DNA of 12,544 bases from Irpex lacteus (GCA_001986395.2 MQVO02000263.1:1-12544), one strand, 5' to 3'. Numbered from the stretch's first letter, positions 1-7,674 are shown. The notes: generated by a model not told the origin, from the sequence alone. Made by a program: numbers and translations.

Positions 1-194
1 CTGTAATTATTACATTAAAAATTGGTGGTCTCCTTGTAAAAATTGTACACACTGGTGCAGCTAATTCTAATCTAATTAAAACTGAAAAGGCTGTACCTAT
101 CATACCTGCAAATACAGCAAATATTAAATATAAGGTACCTATTTCTTTAGCATTTGTAGAAGTTAACCATTTATTTGAAAAAAAGATTTAACAT
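1..194 (-). CDS. cox1: cytochrome c oxidase subunit 1, 5' end, partial and frame-disrupted
   Basis: This is the N-terminus of cox1, the haem-copper subunit of complex IV in the inner membrane. Reading leftward from 169 the frame gives [18 protein letters not shown], then [18 protein letters not shown], which is the first transmembrane helix and the loop after it. The gene leaves the window at position 1. Three faults are visible. The only nearby ATG (192-194) is in another frame, and removing one base from the seven-A run at 178-184 would join it as MLNLFSNKW. A one-base gain near 46-52 shifts the frame. A one-base loss near 17-21 restores it, so the expected loop (family-typical [11 protein letters not shown]) reads [11 protein letters not shown] before FNVIIT resumes. 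Codons are TTA and AGA. The identity is firm. Whether this is the functional copy, a decayed copy or a copy with read errors is open. Confidence 0.8.
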
Positions 195-287
195 TTGAAT
201 TAAATTTTAGATAAGTATACCTTAGGTAATATATTACTAATCAATTTATGTATTAGAAATAAAAAATAAATTATAAAAAAAATATAA

Positions 288-329
288 CCCCAAAAAAACT
301 AGGAATTAGAAATAATTAGTTTTTTTGGG
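288..329. repeat. palindromic element copy 1 (complete)
   Basis: The left arm is CCCCAAAAAAACTAG and the right arm is TTAGTTTTTTTGGG, with an AT-rich centre (GAATTAGAAATAA). It can fold as a near-perfect hairpin of A/T arms closed by a C/G clamp. Its right half is repeated almost exactly at 2125-2155. Confidence 0.9.
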
Positions 330-412
330 ATTGGATTAAAGTAATAAATTTATACTCTCAGCTCATACTTTATAATTTATTAAACATAAAGTATTAAAGT
401 ACAGTTTTGTTT

Positions 413-477
413 CACCCTCCCTCCTCCCCTTTTTTTTATATAAAAAAAGGATAGAGGGGGGAGGATAGAGGATGTAC
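413..477. repeat. pyrimidine/purine hairpin
   Basis: A run of CCCTCCCTCCTCCCC followed by T8 is mirrored by A7 and then a G-rich stretch containing GGATAGAGGGGGGAGG. The two halves can form a long hairpin with the loop ATAT. The GATAGAGGATAGAGG motif reappears at 5470-5490 inside the 5' region of rnl, so it looks like a mobile or amplified GC cluster. Confidence 0.7.
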
Positions 478-610
478 TGCTGAAAAATATTATTTAGTAA
501 AACTAAATAAACCACTGCTAAACCTAAGGTGTTATATAGTATAAATACTATTCTGAGTATAAAATAGACAGTGAAAGATTATGATAAAATAAAATATATA
601 TAATAATAAT

Positions 611-737
611 AGCTATCCCCCCACCCTGTGGGCCCCACTTGATTTATAAGGGCCCCACATTCCACAATCCACAATCCACAATCCACAAAGTGGGCTGGGG
701 TGGGCTGGGCTGGCGTGGGCGGCAAGGAGGGGTGGGC
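611..737. repeat. GC-rich cluster with tandem CCACAAT units
   Basis: In a strongly AT-rich setting this block is C-rich on the left (CCCCCCACCC, GGGCCCCAC twice), has three to four tandem copies of the 7-mer TCCACAA around 659-687, and then a G-rich run built on GGGCTGGGGTGGGCTGGGC. The arms CCCCAC and GTGGGC are complementary, so a large fold is possible. It resembles the GC clusters known from yeast mitochondrial spacers. Confidence 0.8.
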
Positions 738-785
738 AAATTTATTAAATATATATTCTTTTTTTGATTTTATTTCTTCCCTTTT

Positions 786-822
786 TTTTTAATTAAATTA
801 AATTAAATTAAATTAAATTATT
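786..822. repeat. AATTA pentanucleotide tandem repeat
   Basis: About six consecutive copies of a 5-base unit (AATTA) follow a T-run. This is simple-sequence DNA of the kind produced by slippage. Confidence 0.85.
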
Positions 823-1015
823 AAAAAGAAAAAGACCAAAATATATTATTACTTATAAAAATTTATAAGAAAATAATACATGCCCCCCTTTTTTTATTTA
901 TAGAGGGCAGTGCAACGTTAGCTCTGGAAAAGAAAGTTAAATCTAACTTTCCTTTATTCTTTTTCTCCTTTTTTTATTATTATAAAAATAAAAAGGCATA
1001 AAGAAATTAAGAATA

Positions 1016-1086
1016 TAGTCTTTATCAGAATCGAACTGATACTTGCTACGTGAAGGGTAGCTGTACTGCCTTTATACAAAAAGACC
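1016..1086 (-). tRNA. trnE: tRNA-Glu (UUC)
   Basis: On the minus strand the cloverleaf is complete. The acceptor is GGTCTTT with AAAGACT (seven pairs, one G-U). The D stem is GTAT/GTAC, the anticodon stem GCTAC/GTAGC with loop CCTTCAC, and the T stem ATCAG/CTGAT with loop TTCGATT. The discriminator is A. The anticodon is TTC. Position 33 is C instead of the near-universal U, which is odd. It lies 20 bases from trnM, probably in one transcript. Confidence 0.93.
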
Positions 1087-1106
1087 CGGTCTTTATTTTA
1101 TTTCTA

Positions 1107-1178
1107 TTGCGGCATCAGGAATTGAACCTGCTCTAACAGCTCATGAGGCTATTGTGCCAACCTTTACACTATACCGCA
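1107..1178 (-). tRNA. trnM: tRNA-Met (CAU)
   Basis: The minus strand folds with acceptor TGCGGTA/TGCCGCA (seven pairs, one G-U), D stem GTGT/GCAC, anticodon stem ATAGC/GCTGT around the loop CTCATGA, and T stem GCAGG/CCTGA with one mismatch. The discriminator is A and the anticodon is CAT. I cannot tell from this sequence alone whether it is the initiator or the elongator. Confidence 0.93.
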
Positions 1179-1304
1179 TGTATGGACACTATCTTATTAT
1201 TAAGATTCCACCCCTACTCTTTTCTTTCTATGAGTTAGAGCATCCTTCCCTAAACTGCGTTTCGATCAATTAATGTCTTTTTGTTGAACAGTTTTATTAT
1301 CATA

Positions 1305-1362
1305 CCCCAAAAAACTAGGGTCGCTATCGCGGTAGAATTAATTATAACTAGTTTTTTGGTGG
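1305..1362. repeat. palindromic element copy 2 (complete, GC centre)
   Basis: The arms are CCCCAAAAAACTAG and CTAGTTTTTTGG. The centre differs from other copies in carrying a GC-rich insert, TCGCTATCGCGG, ahead of the usual AATTAATTATAA. Confidence 0.9.
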
Positions 1363-1489
1363 ATTGTTTGGATTTATAATATTCATTCCTTGTTTATTAC
1401 ACATGCCTTCCTCTTTATCGATGGAACTATCCCTTTCCACCCCACACCTTTAAGTCTTACTAGTCTCCTATTAAACTTTCATAGATCTT

Positions 1490-1552
1490 AAACTTGGATA
1501 TATCTTATTACTTGCTGAAATCTTATTACTCTTTCCTTACTTCAAAATATAA
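1490..1552 (+). pseudogene. possible nad3-like relic
   Basis: A short frame reads GYILLLAEILLLFPYF before a TAA at 1550. The piece LAEILLLFPY closely resembles the conserved LDLEILLLFPY core of fungal NAD3, a small complex I subunit with three helices. Nothing upstream or downstream in any frame extends the match, and a short hydrophobic match can arise by chance. At best this is a decayed fragment. Confidence 0.3.
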
Positions 1553-1688
1553 TGAAAATGAGAGACTTGGTTTAAGTTATACTCTCTTATATTTTACTAT
1601 CATTTATAGCTATTTTACTATCGTTAATAGATATTAATAAACCTTTTTTAATCTTAATATCCAATATATAATAATAATCTTCACAGAT

Positions 1689-1736
1689 CCCCAAAAAACT
1701 AGGAATTATAATTAATTCTAACTAGTTTTTGTGGGG
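1689..1736. repeat. palindromic element copy 3 (complete)
   Basis: The left arm is CCCCAAAAAACTAG, the centre is GAATTATAATTAATTC and the right arm is TAACTAGTTTTTGTGGGG. One G interrupts the right T-run. Confidence 0.9.
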
Positions 1737-1922
1737 TTATTTTAAAACTAGAATCTAAATTACCTAGTTTTCTTCTATTTTTAATAAATTATTATAGTTT
1801 TCTCCTTTTTTATTTAATTAAAAAAGGGTAGAGAGAATTATAGTTAGTAAGAAGAGAGATTGTATATATTAATAATTATTTTATGTTTTTATATCTTTAT
1901 TTTTTTTAATAAATTATTTTAG

Positions 1923-1972
1923 TAAAATTTATACTCTCTTATATAATTAAATACTTTTTTTATTTAGATATA
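1923..1972 (+). repeat. 50-base dispersed repeat, copy 1
   Basis: By my reading this stretch, from TAAAATTTATACTCTCTTAT to TTTATTTAGATATA, is identical base for base to 10964-11013, about 9 kb away on the same strand. Both copies are non-coding. A direct repeat of this length in mtDNA is a potential recombination site. Confidence 0.85.
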
Positions 1973-2040
1973 ACTTAAATTAAAATATATTTATTTAATT
2001 ATTTTTATTTATAATATTTTATTTAATTTTATGTATTCTT

Positions 2041-2124
2041 CCCCAAAAAACTAGTTATAATTCTTTCATCCGCGATTATTAAAATTTAATTAAATTAAAT
2101 TTTAATTAGAGCCTAGTTTTTTGG
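2041..2124. repeat. palindromic element copy 4 (complete, enlarged)
   Basis: The arms CCCCAAAAAACTAG and CTAGTTTTTTGG enclose a longer centre that itself contains a second palindrome, ATTAAAATTTAATTAAATT with its complement, at 2078-2108. The same inner AT palindrome recurs at 7080-7105 and 9880-9903. The copy therefore looks like one element inserted into another. Confidence 0.85.
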
Positions 2125-2155
2125 AATGGAATTAGAAATAATTAGTTTTTTTGGG
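2125..2155. repeat. palindromic element, right half only
   Basis: This is directly abutted to copy 4. It reads GGAATTAGAAATAATTAG and then T7 GGG, which matches the right half of copy 1. The left arm is missing. Confidence 0.8.
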
Positions 2156-2353
2156 TGGATGATTAAACTATAGATCCAGCAATGACAATAAAGCAATAGG
2201 ATTACAATTATATTGAAAATATGAATATTAAGATTTAATTTATGATTTAGTTTAAACTATTATATAAGAATCATCTGTTCCCTTTTTAATATCTTAACTT
2301 TAAATTAAAATAAAATTTATTACTAACTCCCTTTTTTTTATAAAACAAAAGAA

Positions 2354-2375
2354 TAAGCCACTCTACCAGAAAGTG
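2354..2375. repeat. small hairpin near rnl 3' end
   Basis: AGCCACT and AGTGGCT are perfect inverted repeats around a short loop. The hairpin sits just downstream of the rnl 3' end in the direction of transcription (minus) and could mark a processing site or be another small GC cluster. The same TAGTGGCT word occurs at 7033-7040. Confidence 0.55.
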
Positions 2376-3866
2376 GCTGGGCTGAAAGATTTTTTATTGA
2401 CAATAATTGAGCATATAGTCTATTTAATAAATTAGTAATGTTAAACTTAATACTTTACAGTACTTACATTTACATCCTATCAAGAAATGTTCTATTTCTT
2501 AAAAAATTAAAATATACTAAAGATATTTTAATGATAGTATCTAGGGGATAGTTTCGTGCATTTATTCCTTCAGCACTTATCTAATATGTTTGTGGCTACC
2601 CAACTATGCATTTTTAATTTTTTATGCAATTATTTCAACAATTGGTACACTATAGAAACACAGCCTATTGATCCTTTCGTACTAGAAGGTCTCTCCCTTT
2701 TTACTATTTATCCCTCCAGAAGATAGGGACCATACTGACTCACGTCGTATTAAACCCAACTCGCGTAACCTTTTAATCGGCGAACAGCCGAACCCTTCCG
2801 AGCTTTTGCCCCCGGAGGATAGGTTGAGTCGACATCGAGGTGCCAAACAGCTGGGACAATGTGTACTCTCACCAGCTATCAGCCTGTTATCCCTAGCGTA
2901 ACTTTTATCGATTGATCCCCGTCTATTCCATAATATAGCGAGGGGTCACTATGCCCTACTTACGTATCTGTCCGACTTCTAAGTCTATCAGTTAAGCATG
3001 CTCTAGCCATTACGCCATTACAACCTTTATCACTGGTTGATTGATCTCCTTTCAAAAATCTAGCTATACCTTAAAAATTTTTAATATAAATAATAAATAA
3101 TCATCAATTTTAATAACAAATTGATTTTATATGTCTGTATATAAGCGTCTTATATTTTTTTTAATTAAAACTATGGATGCATTTTGATACTCTTTCAAAA
3201 GCGACCGCCCCAGTCAAACTGCCCATTAGTCAACTATCTCTCTATCTATTAAATAAGAGGTAAATTTAATCTGAAACCAAAGTCTTAAGGTATCTCACCT
3301 TTCGTCTATCGACATCCCTAATCACTTCATACTAAGGTTTGATTAACATGATGACTAACTACAGTAAAGCTGCATAGGGTCTTCCCGTCCACCTGGAGGT
3401 AACCCGCATCTGCACGGGTAATTCAATTTCACTGAGCAAGTTGTAGAGACAGTGAGACCATCGTTAAACTATTGATACCGGACCACATTTAATGGCCAAT
3501 TTATTTTGCTACCTTAGGATCCTCATAGTTAAGACCGCTATTAACCATTGATTTGATTAGTAATAGTTATCCTATCACCTCTCTTATTTATTTGGCATTG
3601 GGCAAGTTTCATCCAGAATACTATGATATTAATCATTGCTCTGAATTGTGTTTTTAGTAAACAGTCGGGGCCTCCGATTTTGTGCCACCTATATCCTTTT
3701 TAAGAATTAAAAAAAAAGGGTAATAGGTTCCTCTTATCGTCTAACTTTAGAGGAGAACTTGCCGAGTTCCTTAACAACTTTTAGCTCTACGCCTTGGTAT
3801 ACTCTACCTACGAACCTGTGTCGGTTTAGGGTACGGTAGATTAAAATTAAAAATAAAATAATAATT

Positions 3867-3908
3867 GTTCCCCTTGCCCAAAGCCAGTGGCTTAAGGCAG
3901 GGGCAGTA
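3867..3908. repeat. GC-cluster hairpin inside rnl
   Basis: TTCCCCTTGCCCAAAGCC and GGCTTAAGGCAGGGGCAG form a hairpin with loop AGT in an otherwise AT-rich expansion segment of rnl. It probably folds as an extra helix in the rRNA. Confidence 0.65.
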
Positions 3909-4782
3909 AAGATTACTATTTAATTTAAAAAAAACTTTATTTTCCCGGTTCAAAAAGAACTTTAGGTTTTAAAACTCATCAGTCAAAACATTGGTTTTGA
4001 ACCTTAGAGGCCGCATTAACATAAGGAGGTTTAACCTTTCCTTATAACCCTTTCGTATTCGGCGAGAAGTATTATAACTTCTTTTTACGTTACTCATGTC
4101 AGCATTATCTCTTCAGTATCCTATAAATAATGAAACACTATTTAATTTCAGGTTTCCTGAATGTTCTACTACCTAGATTTAGAATAGAATTATTTGACTA
4201 TTCTAAAGCAACACGATATCGGTTGATTATTTAAGACCCGTTAAATTTTCGGTGCGACATTCTGAAGACTGATACGTTGTTACAAACGGTCATTAAAAGA
4301 TAGCGACTACCAGGCTCACTTTACAGTTGCGTTCAATTTTGCTACTACCTTAATTTCACTTAATAATCATTTGGGACCTTGATTCGTGTTCTCGGCTGTT
4401 TCCGTCTTGACTACCCACCTTAGCATGAGTAGTCTGAATATCTATCATCAATTTATGTAATTCCGAGATTCTCTTCCATTGGTAAGATTTTTACGTCCCC
4501 GCAACTTAAACATTGATTATAATTAAAAATTATAATTTATTTGGAATTGAGTGCTGTACCTTCATAAATTTTGTATAGATGTCATACCTACATATGTTTC
4601 GTAGAAAACCAGCTATCACTAGGTCAGATTGGCATTTCACCGCTTCCCTAAACTCATCGGAGAATTATGCAACATTCACCCGTTCGATCCATTCATCATT
4701 TAAGATTAAAATCTGGTCTAGGGAAGATCACCTAGCTTCGGGTCTAATAGAAGTAACTTATCCAACACTAATTTAGTTAATA

Positions 4783-4833
4783 CCCCAAAAACACTAGTAA
4801 TTATAAATAATTCTAACTAGTTTTTTTGGGGGG
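4783..4833. repeat. palindromic element copy 5 (complete), inside rnl
   Basis: The arms are CCCCAAAAACACTAG and CTAGTTTTTTTGGGGGG with the centre TAATTATAAATAATTCTAA. It interrupts rnl between conserved LSU blocks on either side. If it is present in the mature RNA it would extrude as a hairpin, and otherwise it must be removed. Its presence inside an essential RNA shows the element is tolerated there. Confidence 0.9.
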
Positions 4834-5565
4834 TTTTACTAATTAAATTTTATGTCCAGTCGCTTTCGCTAGGGCTTTTAACCTTGCTACTCCCATTAAC
4901 TTGCTGACCCATTATGCAAAAGGTACGCCGTCATTTTAAAAAACTTCGACTGCTTATAGAGTTACTAATTCAAGACTATTTCACAATGTCTATAACATTA
5001 CTTTTTCAACTTTTCCTTCACAGTACTTTTCACTATCGCTAAATTTATAATACTTAGCCTTAGAGGATGGTTCCCCTATATTCCGACAAGTTAACTCTCA
5101 TCGTACTTTATATTTTTATTAGAATATTAATTTAATATTCGATAATTTTTTTAATTACACAGGACTTTCACCTTCTTTGGTTACTTTATTCATACTTATT
5201 TATTTAATATTTCTTCCCTTTTTTTTTTTATTATTAAATAAATAAAAAGGTACATAAGATAAATACTATAAAATATTTTTATTATTACTTTAATTGTAAA
5301 AAATTATATTTTTAGGCTAATCCGATTTCACTCACCATTACTCTCGGAGTCTCGGTTGATTTCCTTTCCTTTCCTTACTGAAATGGTTTACTTCAGGAAG
5401 TTTAAATATAAAGGTTTCCCTTAGGATCGCCACTTTATTTATTCCGTCCAGCCCCTCTCCCCCCTAAAGATGATAGAGGATAGAGGATATTGGACAGTGG
5501 CTTTTGGTTTTATACCTCCTTTTTTATAAATTTGCTAGTTATCCTTAAATAACTCCTTTAAAATA

Positions 5566-5790
5566 CTATTTGATGTTAACTATATTGTCATCGATTCTTT
5601 TATTATTAAAAAAAGTTTTTTGTTTTATTAATTTATTTTTATTTGGGTTATCTATTAAAATTCGGCTTAAATTTAACAGCTCCCCGACGAAGTGTGGGAC
5701 TTCAAAGAGTACCAGGAGCCGAGAGGCAGATTGTTTATTGATTCTGTATGTACACAAATTTCTTCCAGATTTGGTATCCATAGTAACCAC
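5566..5790 (-). CDS. unrecognised small ORF next to rnl 5' end
   Basis: The 74-codon minus-strand frame starts with ATG at 5790. Its first half (SGRNLCTYRINKQSASRL, then a piece ending FVGELLNLSR) is noticeably richer in G and C than its Lys/Asn-rich tail, so the tail is probably random AT sequence. It has the flavour of an endonuclease C-terminus, but I see no LAGLIDADG or GIY-YIG motif and cannot assign it. An antisense plus-strand frame of similar length also exists. It may be a gene shard rather than a gene. Confidence 0.25.
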   Translation of the reverse strand: MVTMDTKSGRNLCTYRINKQSASRLLVLFEVPHFVGELLNLSRILIDNPNKNKLIKQKTFFNNKRIDDNIVNIK

Positions 5791-5830
5791 TCCCCCCTAA
5801 ATTAAAAAAGTATTGATTGAAGGGGGGAAA
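5788..5830. repeat. dispersed repeat family R3, copy 1
   Basis: CACTCCCCCCTAAATT followed by AAAAAAGTATTGATTG recurs exactly at 8024-8055. The second part also occurs at 7352-7370. Here C6 and a trailing G6 can pair to form a hairpin. Confidence 0.8.
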
Positions 5831-5850
5831 GCTTTATAGTTGTGAAGGTC

Positions 5851-6138
5851 TATGCTAATTATATTACCCTAACTATCTCTACAGTAGTATTAATTCTATC
5901 ACTACAGATATGGTATTCCTTCTATATTTCTTTAAGTTAATATAAAGCAGTAGAGGATTATGTTACCTTATTGTCATCTACATATGGAGCCATTAATCTA
6001 TACATAGTTATACTTACTACCTTTATAACGCCTATCTATGTACTAGCTAGTTGGAATAATGTATATCATAATGTACCTGCATTTATAATTGCTATATTTG
6101 TAGTGCTAGATATTCTTCTTTTTGATATTTTATTTTAA
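5851..6138 (+). pseudogene. nad4: NADH dehydrogenase subunit 4, N-terminal fragment
   Basis: Complex I subunit 4 is a proton-pumping inner-membrane protein. The frame reads a hydrophobic helix (TISTVVLILSLQIWYSFY), then the characteristic region INLYIVILTTFITPIYVLAS, then FIIAIFVVLDILLFDILF, typical of roughly the first quarter of NAD4. No start codon is obvious. An in-frame TAA lies at 5938-5940, ahead of the conserved part, and the frame stops at 6136-6138 just where the family continues with an acidic residue and the LIPMF-type segment. A second nad4 piece lies at 7108-7281 on the same strand, with the central third of the protein missing between them. An exon with intron boundaries here is possible, but the internal stop favours a relic. 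Confidence 0.75.
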
Positions 6139-6451
6139 GTACCTCCCCTATTCTTTTTATTAATAATTACCTTCATTTGTTCGATCCACCGCATGTAGCT
6201 GTGAAGCTTCAGTCCTGTCAGAGGGTGAAGCCCGGAGAATAGAAGAAAGTAACCACTGTTGTCAGATCCCGTAGTGAAGTCATAACCAAAGTATTATAAC
6301 CATCTGATGTGTGAATCTTTACACGAGTGTTAAATAGTAGCCGCAGTGCTTCAAACAGTACTAGATGTGGACGTTGCTTCAGACTAAAACAGAAATCACC
6401 GTTGGACTTAATATGGAAGGATCCTTCAGCAATAGTAAATCCTACTACCAT
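6135..6451 (-). pseudogene. LAGLIDADG homing endonuclease, truncated and frameshifted
   Basis: LAGLIDADG endonucleases cut intron-less alleles to spread their host intron. From ATG at 6451 the frame opens with VVGFTIAEGSFHIKSNGDF, the family's second acidic helix motif and following strand, continues to TSLRDLTTVVTFF, then hits a stop at 6218. One frame over, the natural end resumes as SGLHPLTGLKLHSYMRWIEQ and runs to TAA at 6135-6137. So one base is missing near 6232-6245. Only a single LAGLIDADG domain is present. Its start lies directly against a palindromic half element at 6452, where family members would have an aromatic residue and an upstream domain. It is antisense to the flanking nad4 pieces and richer in GC than its surroundings, which suggests transfer. 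Confidence 0.85.
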
Positions 6452-6473
6452 CCAAAAAAACTAGTTAGAATTA
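6452..6473. repeat. palindromic element, left half only
   Basis: CCAAAAAAACTAGTTAGAATT is the usual left arm, without the first two C bases and without its right arm. It touches the broken 5' end of the LAGLIDADG ORF. A diverged partner, AATTCTAACTAATACCC, lies at 6539-6555, so a sequence including the 36-base repeat at 6485 may have been inserted into a complete element. Confidence 0.75.
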
Positions 6474-6484
6474 TTTTAGGGTAC

Positions 6485-6520
6485 AGACTGTGTAATTTAT
6501 TTAATTTTATTTTAAGTAGA
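6485..6520 (+). repeat. 36-base direct repeat R2, copy 1
   Basis: This stretch, AGACTGTGTAATTTATTTAA and on to TTTTAAGTAGA, is identical to 7317-7352 by my reading. The two copies bracket the spacer and the second nad4 fragment. Confidence 0.85.
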
Positions 6521-6653
6521 GGGTCTATTTAACAATATAATTCTAACTAATACCCTTTGTGGAATATGGATAGACTAAGTAAATAGCTATCTTATTATTT
6601 ATTCTAATTCTCTTTAACCTAAAGGATAATAAATACTCTATTTATTTAACTGA

Positions 6654-6740
6654 GTGTCCTCCCTCCAATTAACTTGGGTTCCAAAGAGTTAAGATTAGTA
6701 CTAGAGGGATTCCCCCTTGTGTCCTCCCTCCAATTAACTT
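6654..6740 (+). repeat. 22-base direct repeat pair
   Basis: GTGTCCTCCCTCCAATTAAC plus TT occurs at 6654-6675 and again at 6719-6740, 65 bases apart. The interval contains a run of C5. This is probably a local duplication. Confidence 0.8.
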
Positions 6741-6766
6741 ACAAATAATAACTAAAGAATCAGAGT

Positions 6767-6815
6767 CCCAAAAACACTAGGAATTAGAATTCATTCTAAT
6801 TAGTTTTTTTGGGGG
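6767..6815. repeat. palindromic element copy 6 (complete)
   Basis: The arms are CCCAAAAACACTAG and TTAGTTTTTTTGGGGG around the perfect centre GAATTAGAATTCATTCTAA. Confidence 0.9.
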
Positions 6816-7079
6816 ATTGTTAGAATAAGAATAAATTTAATTAAACAATTAAAATAAATTAATGTTTGTTCTCTCAAAGATGAGTAAAGTTAAAGAATTT
6901 AAAGGGAGCTAGCGATTAATAATAAATAATCTTAGAATAATATTTTTATAATTATTTAACTCTTTTCCCTACTCTATTTATTTAACTCTTCAAAAGAATA
7001 ATAGTTTATTGTAATCACTCTCCACTCCACTTTAGTGGCTAGTGGCTTAATAAATTATTTAATTATTTTGGTAGGGGTT

Positions 7080-7105
7080 ATTAAAATTTAATTAAATTTT
7101 AATTA
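7080..7105. repeat. AT palindrome abutting nad4 fragment
   Basis: ATTAAAATTTAATTAAATTT with TTAATTA is close to self-complementary and recurs at 2078-2108 and 9880-9903. Here it sits directly against the start of the second nad4 piece. Confidence 0.75.
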
Positions 7106-7107
7106 GG

Positions 7108-7281
7108 GCACCTATAATAACATTAAGACAAACTGATCTGATAGTTATAGTAGCTTAGAGTTCTTTATCTCATATGGCTGTATGTATATTAAGTATATTC
7201 TCTTATAGTATCACAGGTTTAACTGGTAGTTTAGTATTATCAGTAGCTCATGGTTTTGTATCATCAGGTCTACTTATTAAA
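7108..7281 (+). pseudogene. nad4: NADH dehydrogenase subunit 4, internal fragment
   Basis: The frame reads TITLRQTDL-type sequence (IITLRQTDLIVIVA), a TAG, then SSLSHMAVCILSIFSYSITG and LVLSVAHGFVSSGL. This is the highly conserved NAD4 core TLRQxDLKxxIAYSSxxHM followed by the helix ending in HGFVSSxLF. The TAG at 7156-7158 stands exactly at the conserved Tyr of the AYSS motif. After GLLI the family similarity ends and the frame runs into repeat sequence. The fragment is bounded by an AT palindrome on the left and the R2 repeat on the right. It uses TTA and AGA codons. Confidence 0.85.
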
Positions 7282-7316
7282 GTAGGAGAAAGGGGAATAA
7301 GATTAAAAAGAAAGAA

Positions 7317-7381
7317 AGACTGTGTAATTTATTTAATTTTATTTTAAGTAGATTAAAAAAGTATTGATTGTCTTTATTTGC
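7317..7381 (+). repeat. 36-base repeat R2 copy 2 fused to repeat R3 copy 2
   Basis: 7317-7352 equals 6485-6520. It is followed without a gap by the R3 segment TTAAAAAAGTATTGATTG with TCTTTATTTGC, which also occurs at 8038-8066. The junction between two repeat families shows that this region was assembled by recombination between repeats. Confidence 0.85.
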
Positions 7382-7656
7382 ATCAACAAAATCTCAGTCT
7401 CAGTAAAGTATTTCTAGTGCATGTGTTAGAAGTGTTGTTGGTAGTACTCAGCAGTGAACTGGTATGTATAGAAAAGTATAATAAAGATTTAGAAAGTGGA
7501 GTAATAAGTAATGAATGTAAATTTTTAGAGTACCGTAGTGAAAACAATCTATATCTCTCTAATGAGGAATTAATATTATTGGGTTTAGAATTAGTTATTC
7601 TTCTATCAAATAACAGTAATTTAATAGAAGTTAAGGTAATAAAAAGGATAAATTAA
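7378..7656 (+). CDS. unrecognised ORF, 92 codons
   Basis: This open frame would use TTG at 7378 as its start, which lies inside repeat R3. The product has a hydrophobic stretch near residues 10-30 (VFLVHVLEVLLVVLSSELV) and then a charged, Asn/Lys/Glu-rich part, with a second hydrophobic patch near 65-80. I recognise no family. Codon use is AT-rich. It could be a piece of an intron or plasmid ORF, or a chance frame. Confidence 0.3.
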   Translation: MHQQNLSLSKVFLVHVLEVLLVVLSSELVCIEKYNKDLESGVISNECKFLEYRSENNLYLSNEELILLGLELVILLSNNSNLIEVKVIKRIN

Positions 7657-7674
7657 AAAAGTACTTCCAACAAA

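Larger units (their letters stand above)
195..1015. other. non-coding spacer, cox1 to trnE
   Basis: I see no convincing gene in this stretch between the divergent or decayed cox1 start and trnE. It contains one complete palindromic element, a pyrimidine/purine hairpin, a GC cluster and a pentanucleotide tandem repeat, all listed separately. A minus-strand open stretch around 480-560 reads as hydrophobic residues, but I could not match it to any mitochondrial protein. Confidence 0.7.
1179..2404. other. AT-rich spacer, trnM to rnl 3' end
   Basis: This spacer of about 1.2 kb holds palindromic elements at 1305, 1689 and 2041, a half element at 2125, one copy of a 50-base dispersed repeat at 1923, a weak nad3-like relic near 1490 and a small hairpin at 2354. 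No open frame of useful length and no well-formed tRNA is present. Confidence 0.7.
2405..5565 (-). rRNA. rnl: large-subunit ribosomal RNA
   Basis: This is the mitochondrial LSU rRNA, read right to left. Recognisable blocks in gene order include the domain I end near 5310-5440, domain II motifs near 4560-4640, the peptidyl-transferase region with GCTAGGGATAACAGGCTGAT (complement near 2879-2898), and the sarcin-ricin loop AGTACGAAAGGAT (complement of 2671-2684). Domain VI is near 2450-2590. Both ends are estimated by alignment in my head to bacterial LSU and are uncertain by tens of bases. The omega intron site in GGGATAACAG is uninterrupted, so that intron is absent. The gene carries AT-rich expansions (for example 3060-3170, 5215-5300), one palindromic element at 4783, and small GC hairpins near 3867 and 5449. 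Confidence 0.96.
6474..7079. other. repeat-rich spacer between nad4 fragments
   Basis: I see no gene here. The region contains copy 1 of a 36-base repeat (6485), two copies of a 22-base repeat (6654 and 6719), a complete palindromic element (6767), and a small hairpin-prone TTTAGTGGCTAGTGGCTTAA near 7031. The central domain of nad4, expected between the two nad4 pieces, is absent in all frames I read. Confidence 0.65.

Noticed and set aside
1225..1290. tRNA-like stretch with GAGTTAGAGC and TTCGATC
   Set aside because: D-arm and T-loop words are present, but no acceptor stem or anticodon stem pairs.
2860..2930. Omega group I intron in rnl
   Set aside because: The GGGATAACAG target site and its flanks are continuous, so no intron is present there.
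4579..4776. 65-codon plus-strand open frame
   Set aside because: It lies wholly inside rnl on the opposite strand, and its bases are explained by conserved LSU rRNA.
5570..5800. 76-codon plus-strand open frame
   Set aside because: It is the antisense shadow of the minus-strand frame, starting in AT-rich Leu/Ile-coding sequence, with no recognisable motif.
5938..7158. Reassignment of UAA/UAG to an amino acid
   Set aside because: UAA properly ends nad5, atp8 and the rps3 piece. The nad4 stops are better read as decay until RNA shows otherwise.
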